Source of the DNA: Eucalyptus grandis | Taxonomy: Eukaryota; Streptophyta; Magnoliopsida; Myrtales; Myrtaceae | Reading direction: 5' to 3' | DNA length: 64,000 bases | Assembly (NCBI RefSeq): GCF_016545825.1 | Contig: NC_052616.1 | Span: forward strand, 42,639,529-42,703,528 | Part shown: positions 10,451-22,911 of the stretch, in pieces | Numbering within the stretch: position 1 is the first letter of the stretch | Layout: each line of letters starts with the position of its first letter | The notes under the pieces: model-generated | Databases searched by the model: none | The model's input: only the letters and a program-made list of their open reading frames with translations | Told to the model about the DNA's origin: nothing | Made by a program: the position numbers and the translations under genes

Positions 10451-12315
10451 GTATCCGTCTGAGAGATTACGGCTTCGAGTTCATGTGCGTTAGTAGGGCA
10501 AAATCGGTCGATATGAACTGAGCTTATTATAAGTGGAAATATTTCGGGTTAATTACTATAGTTAATCTCGTCTATTTACTGTTTTAATTTCAGTTGGATC
10601 CCCCGCGACCTTTGCCGGGTTTCTTATACTAAAGTTTCTTGTGCGTGTTTATGATAATGAGTGTGACATCCCGATTTTCCGATTCTATTTTCAATAAATT
10701 GAGACGGACATTTCGTTGGCACGCATACAGTTCTTTTCCTTGAGTTGGCCACTCATGTGAAAACTAGTCTATTAGGTGAAACCGTTAAGAAATTCTAATG
10801 CATCAGACTCGAGAATTTGACCAGGAAGCGATCTTTCGACCGAGCTAATCTGCAAGGGTCATTACAGCACAATTAAAAATCGACTAGGGATTGGAGATAG
10901 GTCGACTCGACATAGGCATGTGATCAGGTGTGGGTGATTCCACCAGATCGCACAATTCTTGTCGATCGGCACTGGACCGACTTTTCTATTGATTGGGTAC
11001 CCTGTGTTCGTATTTGAAACCTTGAGATTACCCTGACAACCGAAAGTCGCCAATGTTTCAAAGATGTACGTTGTGGCTTGAGATGATCAACCACATGTCA
11101 AATGCATGAAAATTTCTAAAGGCTACCAGGTAGGTTGGACCACGCTGGTATCGTGCCAAAGTGAAATTAATCGTGGAATTGAGATCGAATTCAGAAATTG
11201 GAAGTCTGGGTGTGTCACAAATCATTTCAAGATCATTGAATCATCTTTGGAAGATTTTTAATGCAATCAGAGTTTTTCAGCAATTAAATCAGAGAATGGC
11301 TATTTTGGCTTGAGAAATTAGTAGGCCCGCCTTTGGTCTTGCTTTTGGGACTTAAATTGGTTCTATAGACAAGTGAAGATGTGAATTGAAGTGTGGTGAC
11401 ATCGGATTAATTTTATGGACTTCAATTTGATTCAATTGGAAGAGAATTGATGAGAATTGAAGAAATTGGATGTACAAGAATTGGACCCCGGCGGAAAATG
11501 GAATTGAACCCATTGGAATAAGGTTGTGGGAGTTTTGAGTGAGTGGAGTATGACATCATCCATGAGGTCATGGTGGGCCATTTTTGTGGGATTAAAGAAA
11601 AAGGGAAAGAAAAGGGAATGGTCCCATCTCTCTCTCTCCTCCTTCTCTCTCCTTCCTCTCTCCCTTCCGTTGGTTTCTCCTCCATCTTCTTTGTGCGAAA
11701 GACCAGAAAATTTGCAGAGGAAGAAGCCGAAGCAGTCCCTCGCCGTCCGCCTCCTTCACCGCTCATCGCTCGCCGCCGGTGCCGTCATTGTCGCCGCCGT
11801 TCGCACGCGCAGCCGCGTGTCCGCTCACCGTCGCCCTCTCTCCTCCATCTCGGGTTCTTGCTCGAAGACCCATCAGATTTGAGCTTGTCGAAGAAGCTGC
11901 AGCCATGGCCGTCGCTCATCGCCCGTTCGTCGGAGCTCGCCGTCGCTGCCCGTCCGCCCACGCTCGCCCGCGCTTGGCCGACGCCCAGCCGTCTCGGTGG
12001 GCCTCTGCTCGTGCGTCCCGGGGCTGTTCGGCCAGCTCAGGCCGCGATTCAATCACCTCCGGCCACCGTGAGTCCCGCCGGAGCCGCCGCCTCGCCCGCC
12101 AAGCTGCAGCCGCCGCTTCTCCGCCGTTCCTCCGCCCATTCCGGCGCCGGATCCGCCGTTCTCGGCCCCAAATCAGAAGCTGCAGAAAATGGGTATGGCA
12201 GCCCATATTTGGCCCGTTTTGGCCGGCTTCCCGAGCCCGGATGCTCGGCCCGCCTTGAGGAAAGTCGATCCTCGCGTCGCCCTCGTCGTTTTGGTCCGCT
12301 CGGCTCGCTAATCCG

Positions 12316-12330
12316 GTGAGTTTAGCTCAC
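12316..12330 (+). other. Conserved donor-like hairpin in solo LTR
   Basis: gtgagtttagctcac, the counterpart of 3497-3511, with matching flanks (taatccg before, taa after). It follows the GC-rich block of the LTR, where a 5' exon or leader would end. Confidence 0.55.
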
Positions 12331-12784
12331 TAAACCTCGCTTAGAGGGTTAATTATGCTTTAGGTGTGTTTAGCTTAAGTTAATTAAGCTTAGGTGGTTA
12401 GTTGAGTTTATTTAATTGTGAATTAGATTAAGAGGTTGGATTAACTTAAAGTATGTTTGGTTAAGGTTAAATTGATGTTTATATTAGTATAATGGTGATT
12501 TGACATAAATGAATTACTTTTGGGATTAAATAAATATTTCGAAATTGTTTAATAATTTAATAATATTTTATTAATCGAAATGATTAAAATATTATTATTT
12601 AATTATTTTCGGAATAAATTTAATTATTTATTAAATTCCGAAAATTTTGTCAGGACCCTAAATTCTCAGAATTTCGTGCTGATCGCTGCTGTGTATTTAG
12701 AATTTGAATTTGATGATTGATTGTGGCAAATGGAGTGTGATTGTGATAAATATGGATTCTTTATAAAATCCTAAGTGTAGAAAT

Positions 12785-13205
12785 TGATGGGAGATTGGCC
12801 GTGATTGACCACCTATTAGAGGTCATGCCTAGTGAGGCCGTGATGTACCACCTAGGAGAGGTCGTGCCCAGTGAGGCCGTGATGAACCACCTATTAGAGG
12901 TCGTGCCCAGTGAGGCCGTGATGAACCACCTATGAGAGGTCGTGCCTAATAAGGCCGTGATTGACCACCTATTAGAGGTCGTGCCCAGTGAGGCCGTGAT
13001 GAACCACCTATGAGAGGTCGTGCCTAATAGGGCCGTGATTGACCACCTATTAGAGGTCGTGTCCAGTGAGGCCGTGATGTACCACCTAGGAGAGGTCGTG
13101 CCCAGTGAGGCCGTGATTGACCACCTATTAGAGGTCGTGCCTAGTGAGGCCGTGATGGACCACCTAATTAAGGGTCGTGCCGAGTGGGGCCGTGATTGCC
13201 ACTGT
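12785..13205 (+). repeat. Minisatellite in solo LTR, about 10 units of 39 bp
   Basis: The unit is close to gaggccgtgatgaaccacct + attagaggtcgtgcccagt. Units alternate between 'gaacc' and 'gtacc/gacc' forms and between 'attaga' and 'atgaga', showing local unit exchange. The long open frames on both strands here are a consequence of a repeat length divisible by three. Confidence 0.92.
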
Positions 13206-13479
13206 TTGTTAAACCTTCCTATAGGGCCGGGATTGAGAGCAATGATTGATTTGCTAGAATGACATGTAATCGGCCGAGTCGATTGATCGCTGAGATGATC
13301 CAAGTGGTTGAATTGTTTTGATAATGTGATTGTGCCATGGTTGTTTGGTTATCATAATTGTACGTGGCTGAATTATATAAATTGTGCTAACTTGCAGATG
13401 AAGGCTGAGGCGAGTAAGTCTTCTGTGTGATGTGGCTAGGCCACCCGGGGCGTATTTTCTTTCTAATAGGGGTTTAGGG

Positions 13480-13533
13480 GGTTGAACTTGCTGAGACATC
13501 GTCTCATCCCGGTTTGGGGATTAAAATTTCAGG
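13480..13533 (+). other. Conserved hairpin plus acceptor-like block in solo LTR
   Basis: gctgagacatcgtctcatcc contains the perfect inverted repeat GAGAC/GTCTC, followed by gattaaaatttcagg. It is the counterpart of the blocks at 5258, 37474 and 63039. Confidence 0.55.
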
Positions 13534-13894
13534 TCCCTGGTGGATGGAGCGGCTAGATAGCTTTGGTTGGCCTTGAGAAGTTGAAGAGGTGAAGTCATGA
13601 GGATTGGAGAATGTGTTCGACTTGTAGATCGTAGGACAATTCCTTTTTAAGAGCCGGTCTTTTGTAGACTGTTGGCCATAGACCTCTGTTTGTAATTCTG
13701 TTGAATTATGAAAGTGTTATGTTGTGATTTGGTTTCCTGCTTTTCTATCCCTTAGTTAAATGTTGTTAGGGGATTTGTTTCGCTTCCGCATGCATAATAA
13801 AATGAATGGGTCGGCGACATATCCTGGGATGTCGCATATTTGATCGACCGTAGTGGGATGTGTGCGCGCTCGGGGTTCGGGACGTGACAATGAG

Positions 13895-14977
13895 AATAAA
13901 GAGGATTTGAAGACGGTCCTTGAATTTTTTTATTGTTAGCAAACATATCGTAGCATTGTTCGAGACTTTGAACCATGTGTATGGGTGGTCCTCAATACCG
14001 GATGCTTCCAATTCTCATCTGGGTTACTTGACAAAATTTACTTGGTTCATTTAAATCCATTAACATATGTTGTCGGAGTATTATTTGTCTTTTTTTTTTT
14101 TTAGAGCGCATTAAACCTATTAATTACTATGAATTTACCAATATTCACTCTTGTGAGTTATCTGCTTTTCTCCTATTAAATTGCCCACTTGTTTTTGTTT
14201 ACCAAGTCTCATTTTAGTTACTCACAATTTTTTTTATATTTTCTCCAATTTTCCAACTTTCTATTGATTTATTAAGTTTTATTTGCCTTGCTTATCAACC
14301 AATCCTAATTAAAGTAATTATCAACTTTTTTCTGATTGAGTGACTTGTCAATTCTATATCTCATCTCTATAAATCTTACCTTTTATAAACTTTTGTGTAC
14401 TTTTTTAGGCAGAGGCAAAAATTTGCCAATTTCTTTATAGGCTTGCCCTATTTCCATCCATTTATTGGTTCTTGATACCTATTGTCATATTGAATTGACT
14501 ACATCATCTCTTGTGAACCCCACACTATTTAAGATTATTTCTCACCTTTTTTTCTTTTTAGTTTTTCAATTTCACGAAAGGAAAAACTTAGCAAGGTCCC
14601 TTCCAAAAAACTTTTTTATTTATCCTAACCGCTTCTTCTTGACCCATTTACATGTTAATGTATCATTGGTGTTTGTTATGAACTTATTATTATACTTTAA
14701 GCAAGCCCTAATCATATATTGGAGTAAAGAAACGTTAGTTTTAGGTGCAAATTGTTTGGTTCATTTCCATAGATTATCCTCATGAACGTGGATTTTCGAC
14801 TTTGATTTTTGGTACAAATTTATAAGAATTTATTTAAAATTTGAATATTCTGGTTGATGTAGGCATTATATGCACTTTACTCAAGATTATCCTCTTACTT
14901 ATGCTTATGTTATTTTTTTAATAATAGTCTCATAGTATTGAAAAAAGAAAGAAATATACAACTCATTAAGAAAATAA
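13895..14977. other. 3' flank of protease copy 1, no gene
   Basis: AT-rich DNA continuing the protease 3' flank after the solo LTR and aligned with 44402-45437. Unit 1 has an extra ~120 bp (about 14210-14330) and unit 3 an extra ~70 bp (about 44770-44830), ordinary indels. The frame 14465-14785 matches no family and has no counterpart with conserved codons, so it is not called. Confidence 0.6.
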
Positions 14978-15782
14978 GGGAAAATTCCAAATAAGAGCCT
15001 CAAGTTCTCTTATTTTCTCAAATAAGGGTCCGAAGTTGATGTTGTTTCAAATAAGGGCATGAAATGACCAAATTGTATTAAATAAAGACGTGAAATGTAA
15101 CTTGTTTTGAATGAGAGCTCGAAGTGAACATAAAAGTCTCAAAAAGGGGCATAACCTCTTTGGTCGAGGGGCATTTTTGTCTTTTTCTTTTAGATATTTT
15201 TCTTTTCTTTTTCCCTCTTCCCTTCGCCGGCCATGGCGGAGCAAAGTCGGACTGAGGTGAGGGCGAGGATCTGCTGAGGGACGCTTTTGCCCGACCTCGC
15301 CAAGGGCTGCCTTCGACCGACACCGGCAAAGGTGCCTCTCGTTCGATACTAGTAAGGGCACCCTTGCCCTTGCCAACCCAAGAGAGGGTTGCCCTCCGGA
15401 TCTAGCAAGGGCTACCCTCGTTTGACTCAAGCGAGGGCGGCCCTTGCTTGCCTAGGTGGGGGCAACCCTCGCCTAACATTAGTGAGGGACGCCCTGACTC
15501 AACTCAGGCAAGGGCTAGGTGAGGGTGACCTCTGTTGGCCGTTGACGGCCACGTCCATGGAAGGGAAGAGGAAAAAATAAAAGAAAATAAAAAGAAAAAA
15601 GAAAAAAAGGATAACAAATCAAAAAAAAAATTAAAAATATAATTACAATTTTTTCAACCAAGATATCCCTTCTCTGATGGCCAAAAAAGTAATCATCAGC
15701 CAATGGACCTTATTTAAGATGATTTTCCCACTCCAAGCCCTAATTTAAATAATGTCCATTTTGGGTAATTATTTGAAAATTA
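14978..15782 (+). mobile_element. MULE with GC-rich core, right terminus lost
   Basis: It starts GGGAAAATTCCAAATAAG after ataa and contains AT-rich arms with the repeated theme 'aaataaggg(c/t)...' and a GC-rich core at 15225-15560 built from gagggcaaccctcgcc-like words. It aligns with 45438-46317, which has both ends and a 9-bp target duplication; here the last ~45 bp, including the terminal ttccc, are deleted. No transposase is encoded. Confidence 0.8.
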
Positions 15783-16085
15783 ATTAGTTTTTTTTTTGTT
15801 GGAAACATAATAATTATTTAGCTCTCTACCAAATAATTTTTTTTTTTTTTTTTGAAAAGAGATACACTAGTTTTGTTCCAAATGGACAAAGAAGGAAAAA
15901 AGCCAAAAAGGGGGAAAAAAAGGGAAACATTATTCTTAAATCAAGAGTGACCCCACGTTTAACTTTAGTAAATGTTGCTTGAGAGAAGCATGAGTAGTTT
16001 CCTCTCTAGTAAAATTGAAATAAAAGAAAAAGAAAAAGAAAAAGAAATAATGTAAGAAATAATCTTAAATCGTATGGGACCCTTA
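15783..16085. other. AT-rich spacer
   Basis: Poly-A/T runs and simple AAAG repeats, aligned to 46318-46632. Nothing coding is seen. Confidence 0.6.
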
Positions 16086-16845
16086 GGTTACGTTTGTCAT
16101 CTAGATTTCTAAACAAGATATAACTGGATAGAATATGATATGAAATCGTGGGATTTTGCTATATCATATCTACTATATGGTGAATCGTAATAATAAAGTC
16201 AAATATATTTATATTATATTAGACACATTTTTTTTATAAAGGTCATATTAGTATAAATGAACCTAAAAGTTCACAAATAGAGATGGTAAAAATCTCTCAT
16301 GGCACTATTCCCTAATTTATTTTTATTTTATTTTCCCCTATTTTTTAAACATTTTGTTTATTATCTCTTTTTTCGCCTTCCATCATTCTCTAATAAAATT
16401 TTATTAAATAGTAAGCTGTACTAATATATCTAAAATAAAAATACCTAAAATATGTAATAAATGTAATTACATACTTATATTCATATATTGAATTTATATT
16501 ATAAGATAGAATTAAAGATGAATGCATAAATAAAAATAATATTAAATTAAAAATAAATTTATTTTTTTGTCATTTCGAATTTCTTAAATTATAATTCAAA
16601 TATTATTTATATTAAAATATAATTTCATTATTGTTAATATAATAAATTTTATCTGAGATAAATAACTTTTTCATTATGGAAACTAGAAATCTTATTTATC
16701 TTTATTCCATCTCCCCCATGGGATAATTTTATCCAACTCATATCCCTCTTACATCCGACTTCATCTCGTCTTAAGTAAGCACTAAACACAGGATATGAAA
16801 ATTTTTATTCTATGCCAAATTTTATCCTGAGTGCAAAACATAGCC
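16086..16845. mobile_element. AT-rich TIR element, Harbinger-like or similar, unit 1 copy
   Basis: The left end ggttacgtttgtcatctaga and the inverse of the right end (ggctatgttttgcactcagg) are similar; in the better-kept copy at 46633-47398 the ends read GGTTATGTTTGG and, inverted, GGCCACGTTTGG. Flanking trinucleotides are tta and ata, a near match to the 3-bp duplication of PIF/Harbinger elements. The interior is very AT-rich and non-coding. Confidence 0.5.
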
Positions 16846-19201
16846 ATAAGGAATAGTGTAGCCAATTAACGTAAATTAGGTTGTCATAAGTCAATAAGGG
16901 GTAGAAATAGTGATGGCTTTCCACCCTTTTTCGGCTTTTGACACCCCTTGAATTGAACAAATTATCCATTATGGGTTTGCTCTTGATTTAAGATTATTTC
17001 TTCCATTTTTTTCTTCTTTTTGTTTGATTTGAAATTTACTAAAAGACAAATCTACCATGTTCAATTCAAACAACAAAGATTAGGTTGAATATGAGGCTTA
17101 CTCTTGATTTAAGATTATTTCTTACATTTTTTCTTCTTTTTCGATATTCTTTTTTTTCCCATTTGGGTCGAAATTGATGTCCTTTTCTTTTTTCTAAAAA
17201 TTAATTTATTTGGCCAATAACTCACAAGTTGTTGTGTTAATTAGTTGTACAGCTTTTATAAAAAAAAAATAGCAAACCATTATTGAAAAAATAATAAAAG
17301 TACAAGTAAAAGTAAAAAAAATCATCGACTAGTTTTAAAGAATGAATTTGGTGAATATGATATTCCAGCTTTTATTATTTTTCTTACCAACATTGCACAA
17401 ATTTTTAAAAGATATTTTCAAAAGATTTAAAAACATGAAAATATTAACTCCATAAAAAAATTCTAAACATCCATTATTATCTTAAAAAGTTATTTTAAAT
17501 ATTATCTTTGCCTTGATTACATGAAATAATTAGTTATTGACAAGAAAAATATGACAATTTAAATTGCATTATAAGACAATCCATTGGAACCATTTGCAAG
17601 TACATATGTCTTGTCAATTCTAAATGTGTGAGAATTTCCAAAGAAAGAAAAGAAAAAAAAAGGTAAGAAATAATCTTAACACTAAGACCGATGAGGGATA
17701 ATTTAGTTGATTCAAGGTGGAAAGGGGATGTAAAAAGCCAAAAAGGCATGGGAAAAGGGTGAGCAAAAATTATGCTCAAAATTGAACAAGCTTTGCTTTG
17801 CCGAAGGTTGAATGTTCTTAAGACAAATGTTAGGTTGTTGTTTGCACAAATCTATTTTGATTATCACTTGATCACGCACCATCAATATATTGATCGTGGT
17901 TTCTCTTTAGTCTAGTTAGGAATGTGATTTTTTCTTATTTCTTAGCATTTGATTCTCACTTTGCCTTGCAATTTGTTTAATGTTTCATTGATTGCTAATT
18001 GTTATTTCAATAATTGCGGACTCACATAATTGCCTCACATGTTAGTGAATAGATTTAAAATCAATCCAAACTGTCCGACAAACATCTTCTCGAAATGAAC
18101 AAGATTAAGTGTTGAGAGGGCACTAGTTGATTAATTAATGTAATCAATTCTCTAACCCTATATCTCTAGTTGCATTGAGGTATACTCCAATGCCTCACTT
18201 GATTTCGAGCCGATCTCCTAATAGGCTAGTAGTGAGTTCTCATTAAAAAATCCTCATAATGTTGATTGAAGCTAAAATTGAATACCTCAACATTGCGTGA
18301 GAGATGAGTTTGGGAGGGCCTGTGCCTAATTGAGGGTCATAGGCCTACCTTTTAGGTAACACCGCTAAATTTATATCTTTTTCCCTCTAAACGTAAAAGG
18401 TAGGCCATGATAATATTATATTTGAGTACATTAGGTGAGACTCGATGGGTGTGACCTTCAAGATCATTCTAAACGAAAGATTGTGTAATTTAATAAATCA
18501 ACAGTTTCACGAAGTCCTTGGAAATAAGTAAAAGGTAGATTGTCCTCGTAGAATCCCTACAGTTTTAATTTGTATAAACCAACATTGGTCTAAGTTGATG
18601 ATATTTTATGGTACTTGATATGGATGCTAATCAATTGTTGCTATCTCCCTATAATGTCCAAACTTGAGTAATAAGCTCTATGGACTTATTATGCTAACAA
18701 AGTCTTTGCTTGACGGGGGAGATGCATTTACATAGAATAGACTCATCACCTTTTTCTTTGCCTAATCTCAAATATTTAAACAAAGCCTATCAAGTTCATC
18801 TCAAGAAATTACTTCTTTTTAATACTCGATGATTGTTTGATGATCTGCGAATTTTACTTACTTGTGTGCAAACTAATAATCTCATAAGTTTTTGTGAAAT
18901 CATTTTGTGAGAACGACATAATAGGACCTAATTGGTTTGCGATTTATCAAGCATTTTGGCTTATTTTAAGCAAGATATTACTTAATAACTTTTCTATCAA
19001 ATTTAATAATTACAAAAAAAAAAATTATGAACAAAATCTAGTTGTCAATAACGTCTTGTTCAGGTATTTTTCGTTAGATAAATGTCAACTTGCGTGAATG
19101 ACAAGTTAAATAAAGCATAAAAGTTAAAAATGAAAGTCGGTTCCACACCTTAAACTTTTGGTTCCACACCTAAGTCTTGTTCAGGCATTCACATACTACT
19201 A

Positions 19202-19204
<3 letters not shown>
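16846..19204. other. AT-rich duplicated flank without genes
   Basis: Aligned with 47399-49760. It contains a local repeat of 'ctcttgatttaagattattt' at about 16981 and 17101, also present in the other unit. No coding sequence with a recognisable product was found on either strand; the frame 17534-17779 is not conserved as protein (its counterpart 48082-48390 differs in frame). Confidence 0.6.

Positions 19205-19234
<30 letters not shown>
19205..19234 (+). repeat. (CT)n microsatellite
   Basis: About 15 CT units. The same position in other units also carries CT runs (about 40801-40820 and 49760-49786), so the microsatellite predates the duplication and has changed length. Confidence 0.95.
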
Positions 19235-19236
<2 letters not shown>

Positions 19237-21534
19237 TCTGCTCTGTTCAATAACATGGGACTTGTGACGTGCTATACTTAAATATCCACTTGTACAATTT
19301 ATTACATTACTAAATGTATAGATATCAAGTACATCGTCAATGTAAAATATTGATTACATAGATTGAAATTCGCATTTACTAATGGAATGAATTCATTTGC
19401 CAAAATAAAATACCATTTATAGATTGCTTGGGTGATTAATCTTTTGTACACCATTAGGGTACCAAATAAGAATCCCCAATTCATAGAGACTAGTTTTAAT
19501 ATGCTTGGCACTACTCTATTTCAAACCGTCTACCCCGTGATTGTAGGAGCAAGAGGGGCGACCCACGTTGACTTTGACTTTGCAAGGCCAAGCGTTGTGT
19601 CCAAACTCTACCGTAACTGATTCAATGTTCCCTTGCTAGAAGGGTCCTTGTGAGTTATTGTGGATTTAATTGTGGTATGGTGAATTTCTTCTTTCTCAAC
19701 CATATATACATAGGTCATTGGCCAACCTATGATGTTTTGCGGAATAAGTTGTTGTATGCTAAAAGTTCATAGATACTTTTGTCAACTCAAGTAGCAGGAA
19801 TTACAAAATGAGTTTGCAAAGGATTATGATCAATTATAATAAATTAGTATTTAAATCAAGTATTTAAAACAAAAATATTTGTTGATTTAGAAATTCAATG
19901 GGTAAATTCATTGTTTTTAAAGAAAGGCCTACATTTGAACCGACTGGATGAAGTTGGTCATGGAATAAAATGGGAAATGGAAAATGGAGAGGAACCGGCA
20001 TCTCTATCTTTGTATACGGGCATGATAATAATAAAAAAGAAAAAAGAAAAAAAAAAAAGAGAAGACATGATGGTCTCTTTTCTTTTGTTCATTTAAATAA
20101 TTCAAACCTTAGAATTGAAAGGACTTTAAACCACCGAAATCGATATGCTTCGAAATTACAGTTTTAAAATAACTCCTCTTGTGTGCATATGGAATGAAGT
20201 GGTCAACTGAGATCAGAAACCGAACACGTTGCCATGATATATTCTGTAAGACATCTACACAGAAACGCACCCATACATCCGCTTGGCAAGCGAATTTTTT
20301 TATCTAAAACAAATAACGTTACGGTATAAAACTTGAAAACTCTGAAATTTACAAAAGGTTTTCCTTTGAACCAAGCATTCCATATGACTTTTTTTTCCCC
20401 CAAAAGAGAGGAACCAAAATCAACACTATGGGCTATTAATTTTATGTTTATTTTTTTTCCCAAGAGGATGGGCTTGAGCTGAGAAGTCCCAACTTCTTTA
20501 CTTTAAGCCATATCGCAATCGTTTTGGGGCTAACATTCTAACAAAACAAAATTATAATTAATTGGGTTTCAAAATTTTATCTCAGTGAAATTCGAACCCA
20601 TATAAAGTTTTGACATCTATCCGAGAAAAAAAAAGAGTATGACAACTTGTGGACGTGAAAGGGAAGAGAATCCGTGCATTGGACACTTGAAAAGGGTTTT
20701 GATATTGACAAACTTCTAGATGATGTTATATCACGTTGTGAATTTGCTTAAACCCCACGAAAGTGAAAAAGGGTAGTGATTTGAATCCGTGGGTCCCATG
20801 ATTGCTTGACAGACGCGATGATTCTTGCCCATCTCTGACGTCTACCCATCTTTATCACTACAATAAGTGAAGAAAAATGTTAGGATCTATTAGGGTTTAT
20901 GAGGTTTTGATAATAAATATCCATGCATTGTGTTTTGAAAAGATTTTCAAAGCAACCAAAGTGGAGGGGGTATAGGGTCACATTTGTCGTCCATCCCTCG
21001 TTAGAGGAAGTTGAACTCCCCGATTAGAAAATTAAAATAATTGTATATATTAATCATATGCGAACTTGACCAAACACACACACACATACATATACGTATC
21101 TACATTTATAATACATCAATTAAAAATTAGTTAGATGAACTTTCAATTAATTGGGATTGGAGTAAAACACGACCCTATACCCCCTCCATGGAACATGATA
21201 GGCCTCCATTTTAGCTAATTGTGGAAATATTGTTAGTACCATTGATTAGTCTGGTATTTGTCATGTGTTTTGGCTTATTTTAAGTGAAAAATATTACCGA
21301 ATGACTTTTCTATTGAAATTCAAAATTCTATTAAAGTTTAGAATAGAAAGCAAAAAAAAAATTGTTTGCAAATCTAGTTGTCAATATTCATAATTTTATA
21401 AAGCTCATGGAGTTTTTTGTTAGATAAATGTCAGTTGAGGAACATAAAACTTTTGATCAATATTAATCATTCACTTAATTCTCTCTCTCTCTCTCTCTCC
21501 TCCTTACGCACGCAATCGTCTCTATTCCTTACAC

Positions 21535-21548
21535 ACACACACACACAC
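21535..21548 (+). repeat. (AC)n microsatellite
   Basis: A short acacac run in the duplicated upstream region, next to a CT run at 21481-21500. The corresponding part of unit 4 has the large CT run at 52511-52573. Confidence 0.85.
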
Positions 21549-22477
21549 GTTACTTTTGTTTATTTTTATAAGTCTAGGTTTATAAAGGCGTTGAAATTCA
21601 GAAAGGTGTTCATTTTTATAAGTCTAGGTTAATAAAGGCGTTGAAATTCAGAAAGGTGCACGAAGAAAATTGGAATATAATAAGAGACAATTCCAGACCA
21701 ATTAAGTTCTGTCTAGCTTTAGAAGAACCTACCTAGTAAGTGCTCGAGCTGTATACGCCATAGTCACAGAAACCCTCGTTGAAGCCAGGGAATGATCTAG
21801 GACCATTCGAGCACCGTTTTGTTTAGCTTTTGGACATCATGTGGAACAAGCACTCGTTGAGTAAACAATGACATTGACCATGTTCTGTCACTGACTTCCG
21901 TTGCCATCAAATTGCTCCAATAAATTAATTTCATGTTCACTTCTATCAAGATACAACTACACAAATGGACTTTGAACTTTGACCCACTATACATGTCATT
22001 TATGAATTTTTAATTTGCTTAATGTGATTTATGAACTTTTAGTAACCATTCAATTGAATCTCTAGACTACATATTTTTTTTTTATGTTATCTTTTCATTA
22101 ATTCAAGTTAATAGAATTTGCTGATATGGCTTCCAATCTAGTAAGTTTGAATGGTGGGTAAAGAAATAATGTTACAAGTAAATTATTCATGTGAGTCATT
22201 GAAGTTAGAATATAATAATTAATATCATCAAATTAAAATAATTTTTGCAAATGGAACAAGTTAAACAAATTAAAATGATTATTATATTCTAATTTGAATA
22301 GAATGTCTTAAAGTGATAATCCACATGTAATGTTATTTTTTGTCCACTATTTAGACATATTGAATTGAAAGCCATATACAGATTTCCTTTAACTTGAATT
22401 AATAGAAGAACGATATGAACATTTTCATATGGTTAAGGAATTAATTTGAACATGTAGCAAAAATTTAGGATCAATGC

Positions 22478-22849
22478 CGCGTCTCATGTCTACAAAATTC
22501 CATTCACGAATAAAAAGTTCGAGGAGTGGATGAGTTAGCATAGGTGCAACTACAAAGACATCGCCGAGAAGGTGAAGCATCTGAAGATTTTCTCGGAAAA
22601 CTTGCGGTTCGTTGAGCAGTTCAATGCTGCGGCAAACCGTACTTACAAGGTAGGATTGAACAAGTTCTCGGACTTAACCAAACGAGGAATTTGTGGCAGC
22701 ATATACTGGACACAAACTGCTATCATCACCACGCAGGGACACCTCCCAAGTCAATTCTTTTAAGTACCAAGGTTTGAACAGTATCCTGGAGAGCTTCGAT
22801 TGGGTCAAACAAGGTGTTGTCAACCCTATAAAGAACCAAGGCCAATGTG
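22478..22849 (+). pseudogene. Papain-like cysteine protease, copy 3, exon-1 remnant
   Basis: The first recognisable residues are AASHVY, then KKFEEWMS, a stop in place of the codon after Ser, EKVKHLKIFSENLRFVEQFN (the I29 ERFNIN helix), NRTYKVGLNKFSDLT, an extra base (accaaacg instead of accaacg, about 22678), then AAYTGHKLLSS and NPIKNQGQC up to the gtaag donor at 22850. TATA box, ATG and signal peptide are missing: the right arm of the promoter TIR element is joined directly to exon 1. After about 60 bp of intron the homology ends and exon 2 is absent. It is clearly a dead fragment. Confidence 0.88.
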
Positions 22850-22911
22850 GTAAGAAATTTACTGCTAACTATTGAACCCTATCCTAAGATGTGTGAGCAA
22901 TTACTAATGTT

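Larger units (their letters stand above)
10657..13894 (+). mobile_element. Solo gypsy LTR (10662-13889) with 5-bp target duplication ATGAG
   Basis: The LTR starts TGTGACATCCC and ends GGGACGTGACA, 3228 bp. atgag flanks it at 10657-10661 and 13890-13894. The paralogous segment holds the uninterrupted site gataatgagaatgaagagg at 44393-44411, which gives both ends independently. No internal region is present, so it formed by LTR-LTR recombination. It belongs to the same broad family as the LTR at 2046-5706 but is a divergent lineage. GC-rich frames inside (11543-12319 and others) are LTR sequence. Confidence 0.93.
7470..20640 (+). repeat. Segmental duplication, unit 1
   Basis: From 'ttgctagaaaggtccttataag' (about 7485) onward the sequence aligns by eye with 41035 onward, through the upstream region, protease gene, 3' flank, MULE, Harbinger-like element and long AT-rich flank, to about 51250. 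The main differences are the 3.2-kb solo LTR present only here and scattered indels. The homologous order shows a tandem-type duplication of a unit of roughly 10 kb. Confidence 0.88.
20641..22911 (+). repeat. Segmental duplication, unit 2 (truncated repeat of the protease upstream region)
   Basis: From 'gacaacttgtggacgtgaaa' onward it follows 7549-9260 and 41079-42800, then jumps by deletion into protease exon 1. It directly follows unit 1, so the locus was already a tandem array before the larger duplication; unit 4 (51250-52684) is its partner. It holds a local 51-bp tandem duplication at about 21560-21660. Confidence 0.8.

Noticed and set aside
11526..12319. Overlapping frames of 118-258 codons in 11.5-12.3 kb
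   Set aside because: They fall in the CT/GC-rich leader-like block of the solo LTR and have low-complexity composition; the homologous block of the other LTR does not keep the frame.
12761..13303. A 180-codon minus-strand frame with repeated 'TASLGTTSxRW' units, and an array that superficially recalls a CRISPR array
   Set aside because: It is the 39-bp minisatellite inside the solo LTR; unit length divisible by three keeps the frame open. Units are contiguous with no unique spacers, and the DNA is eukaryotic.
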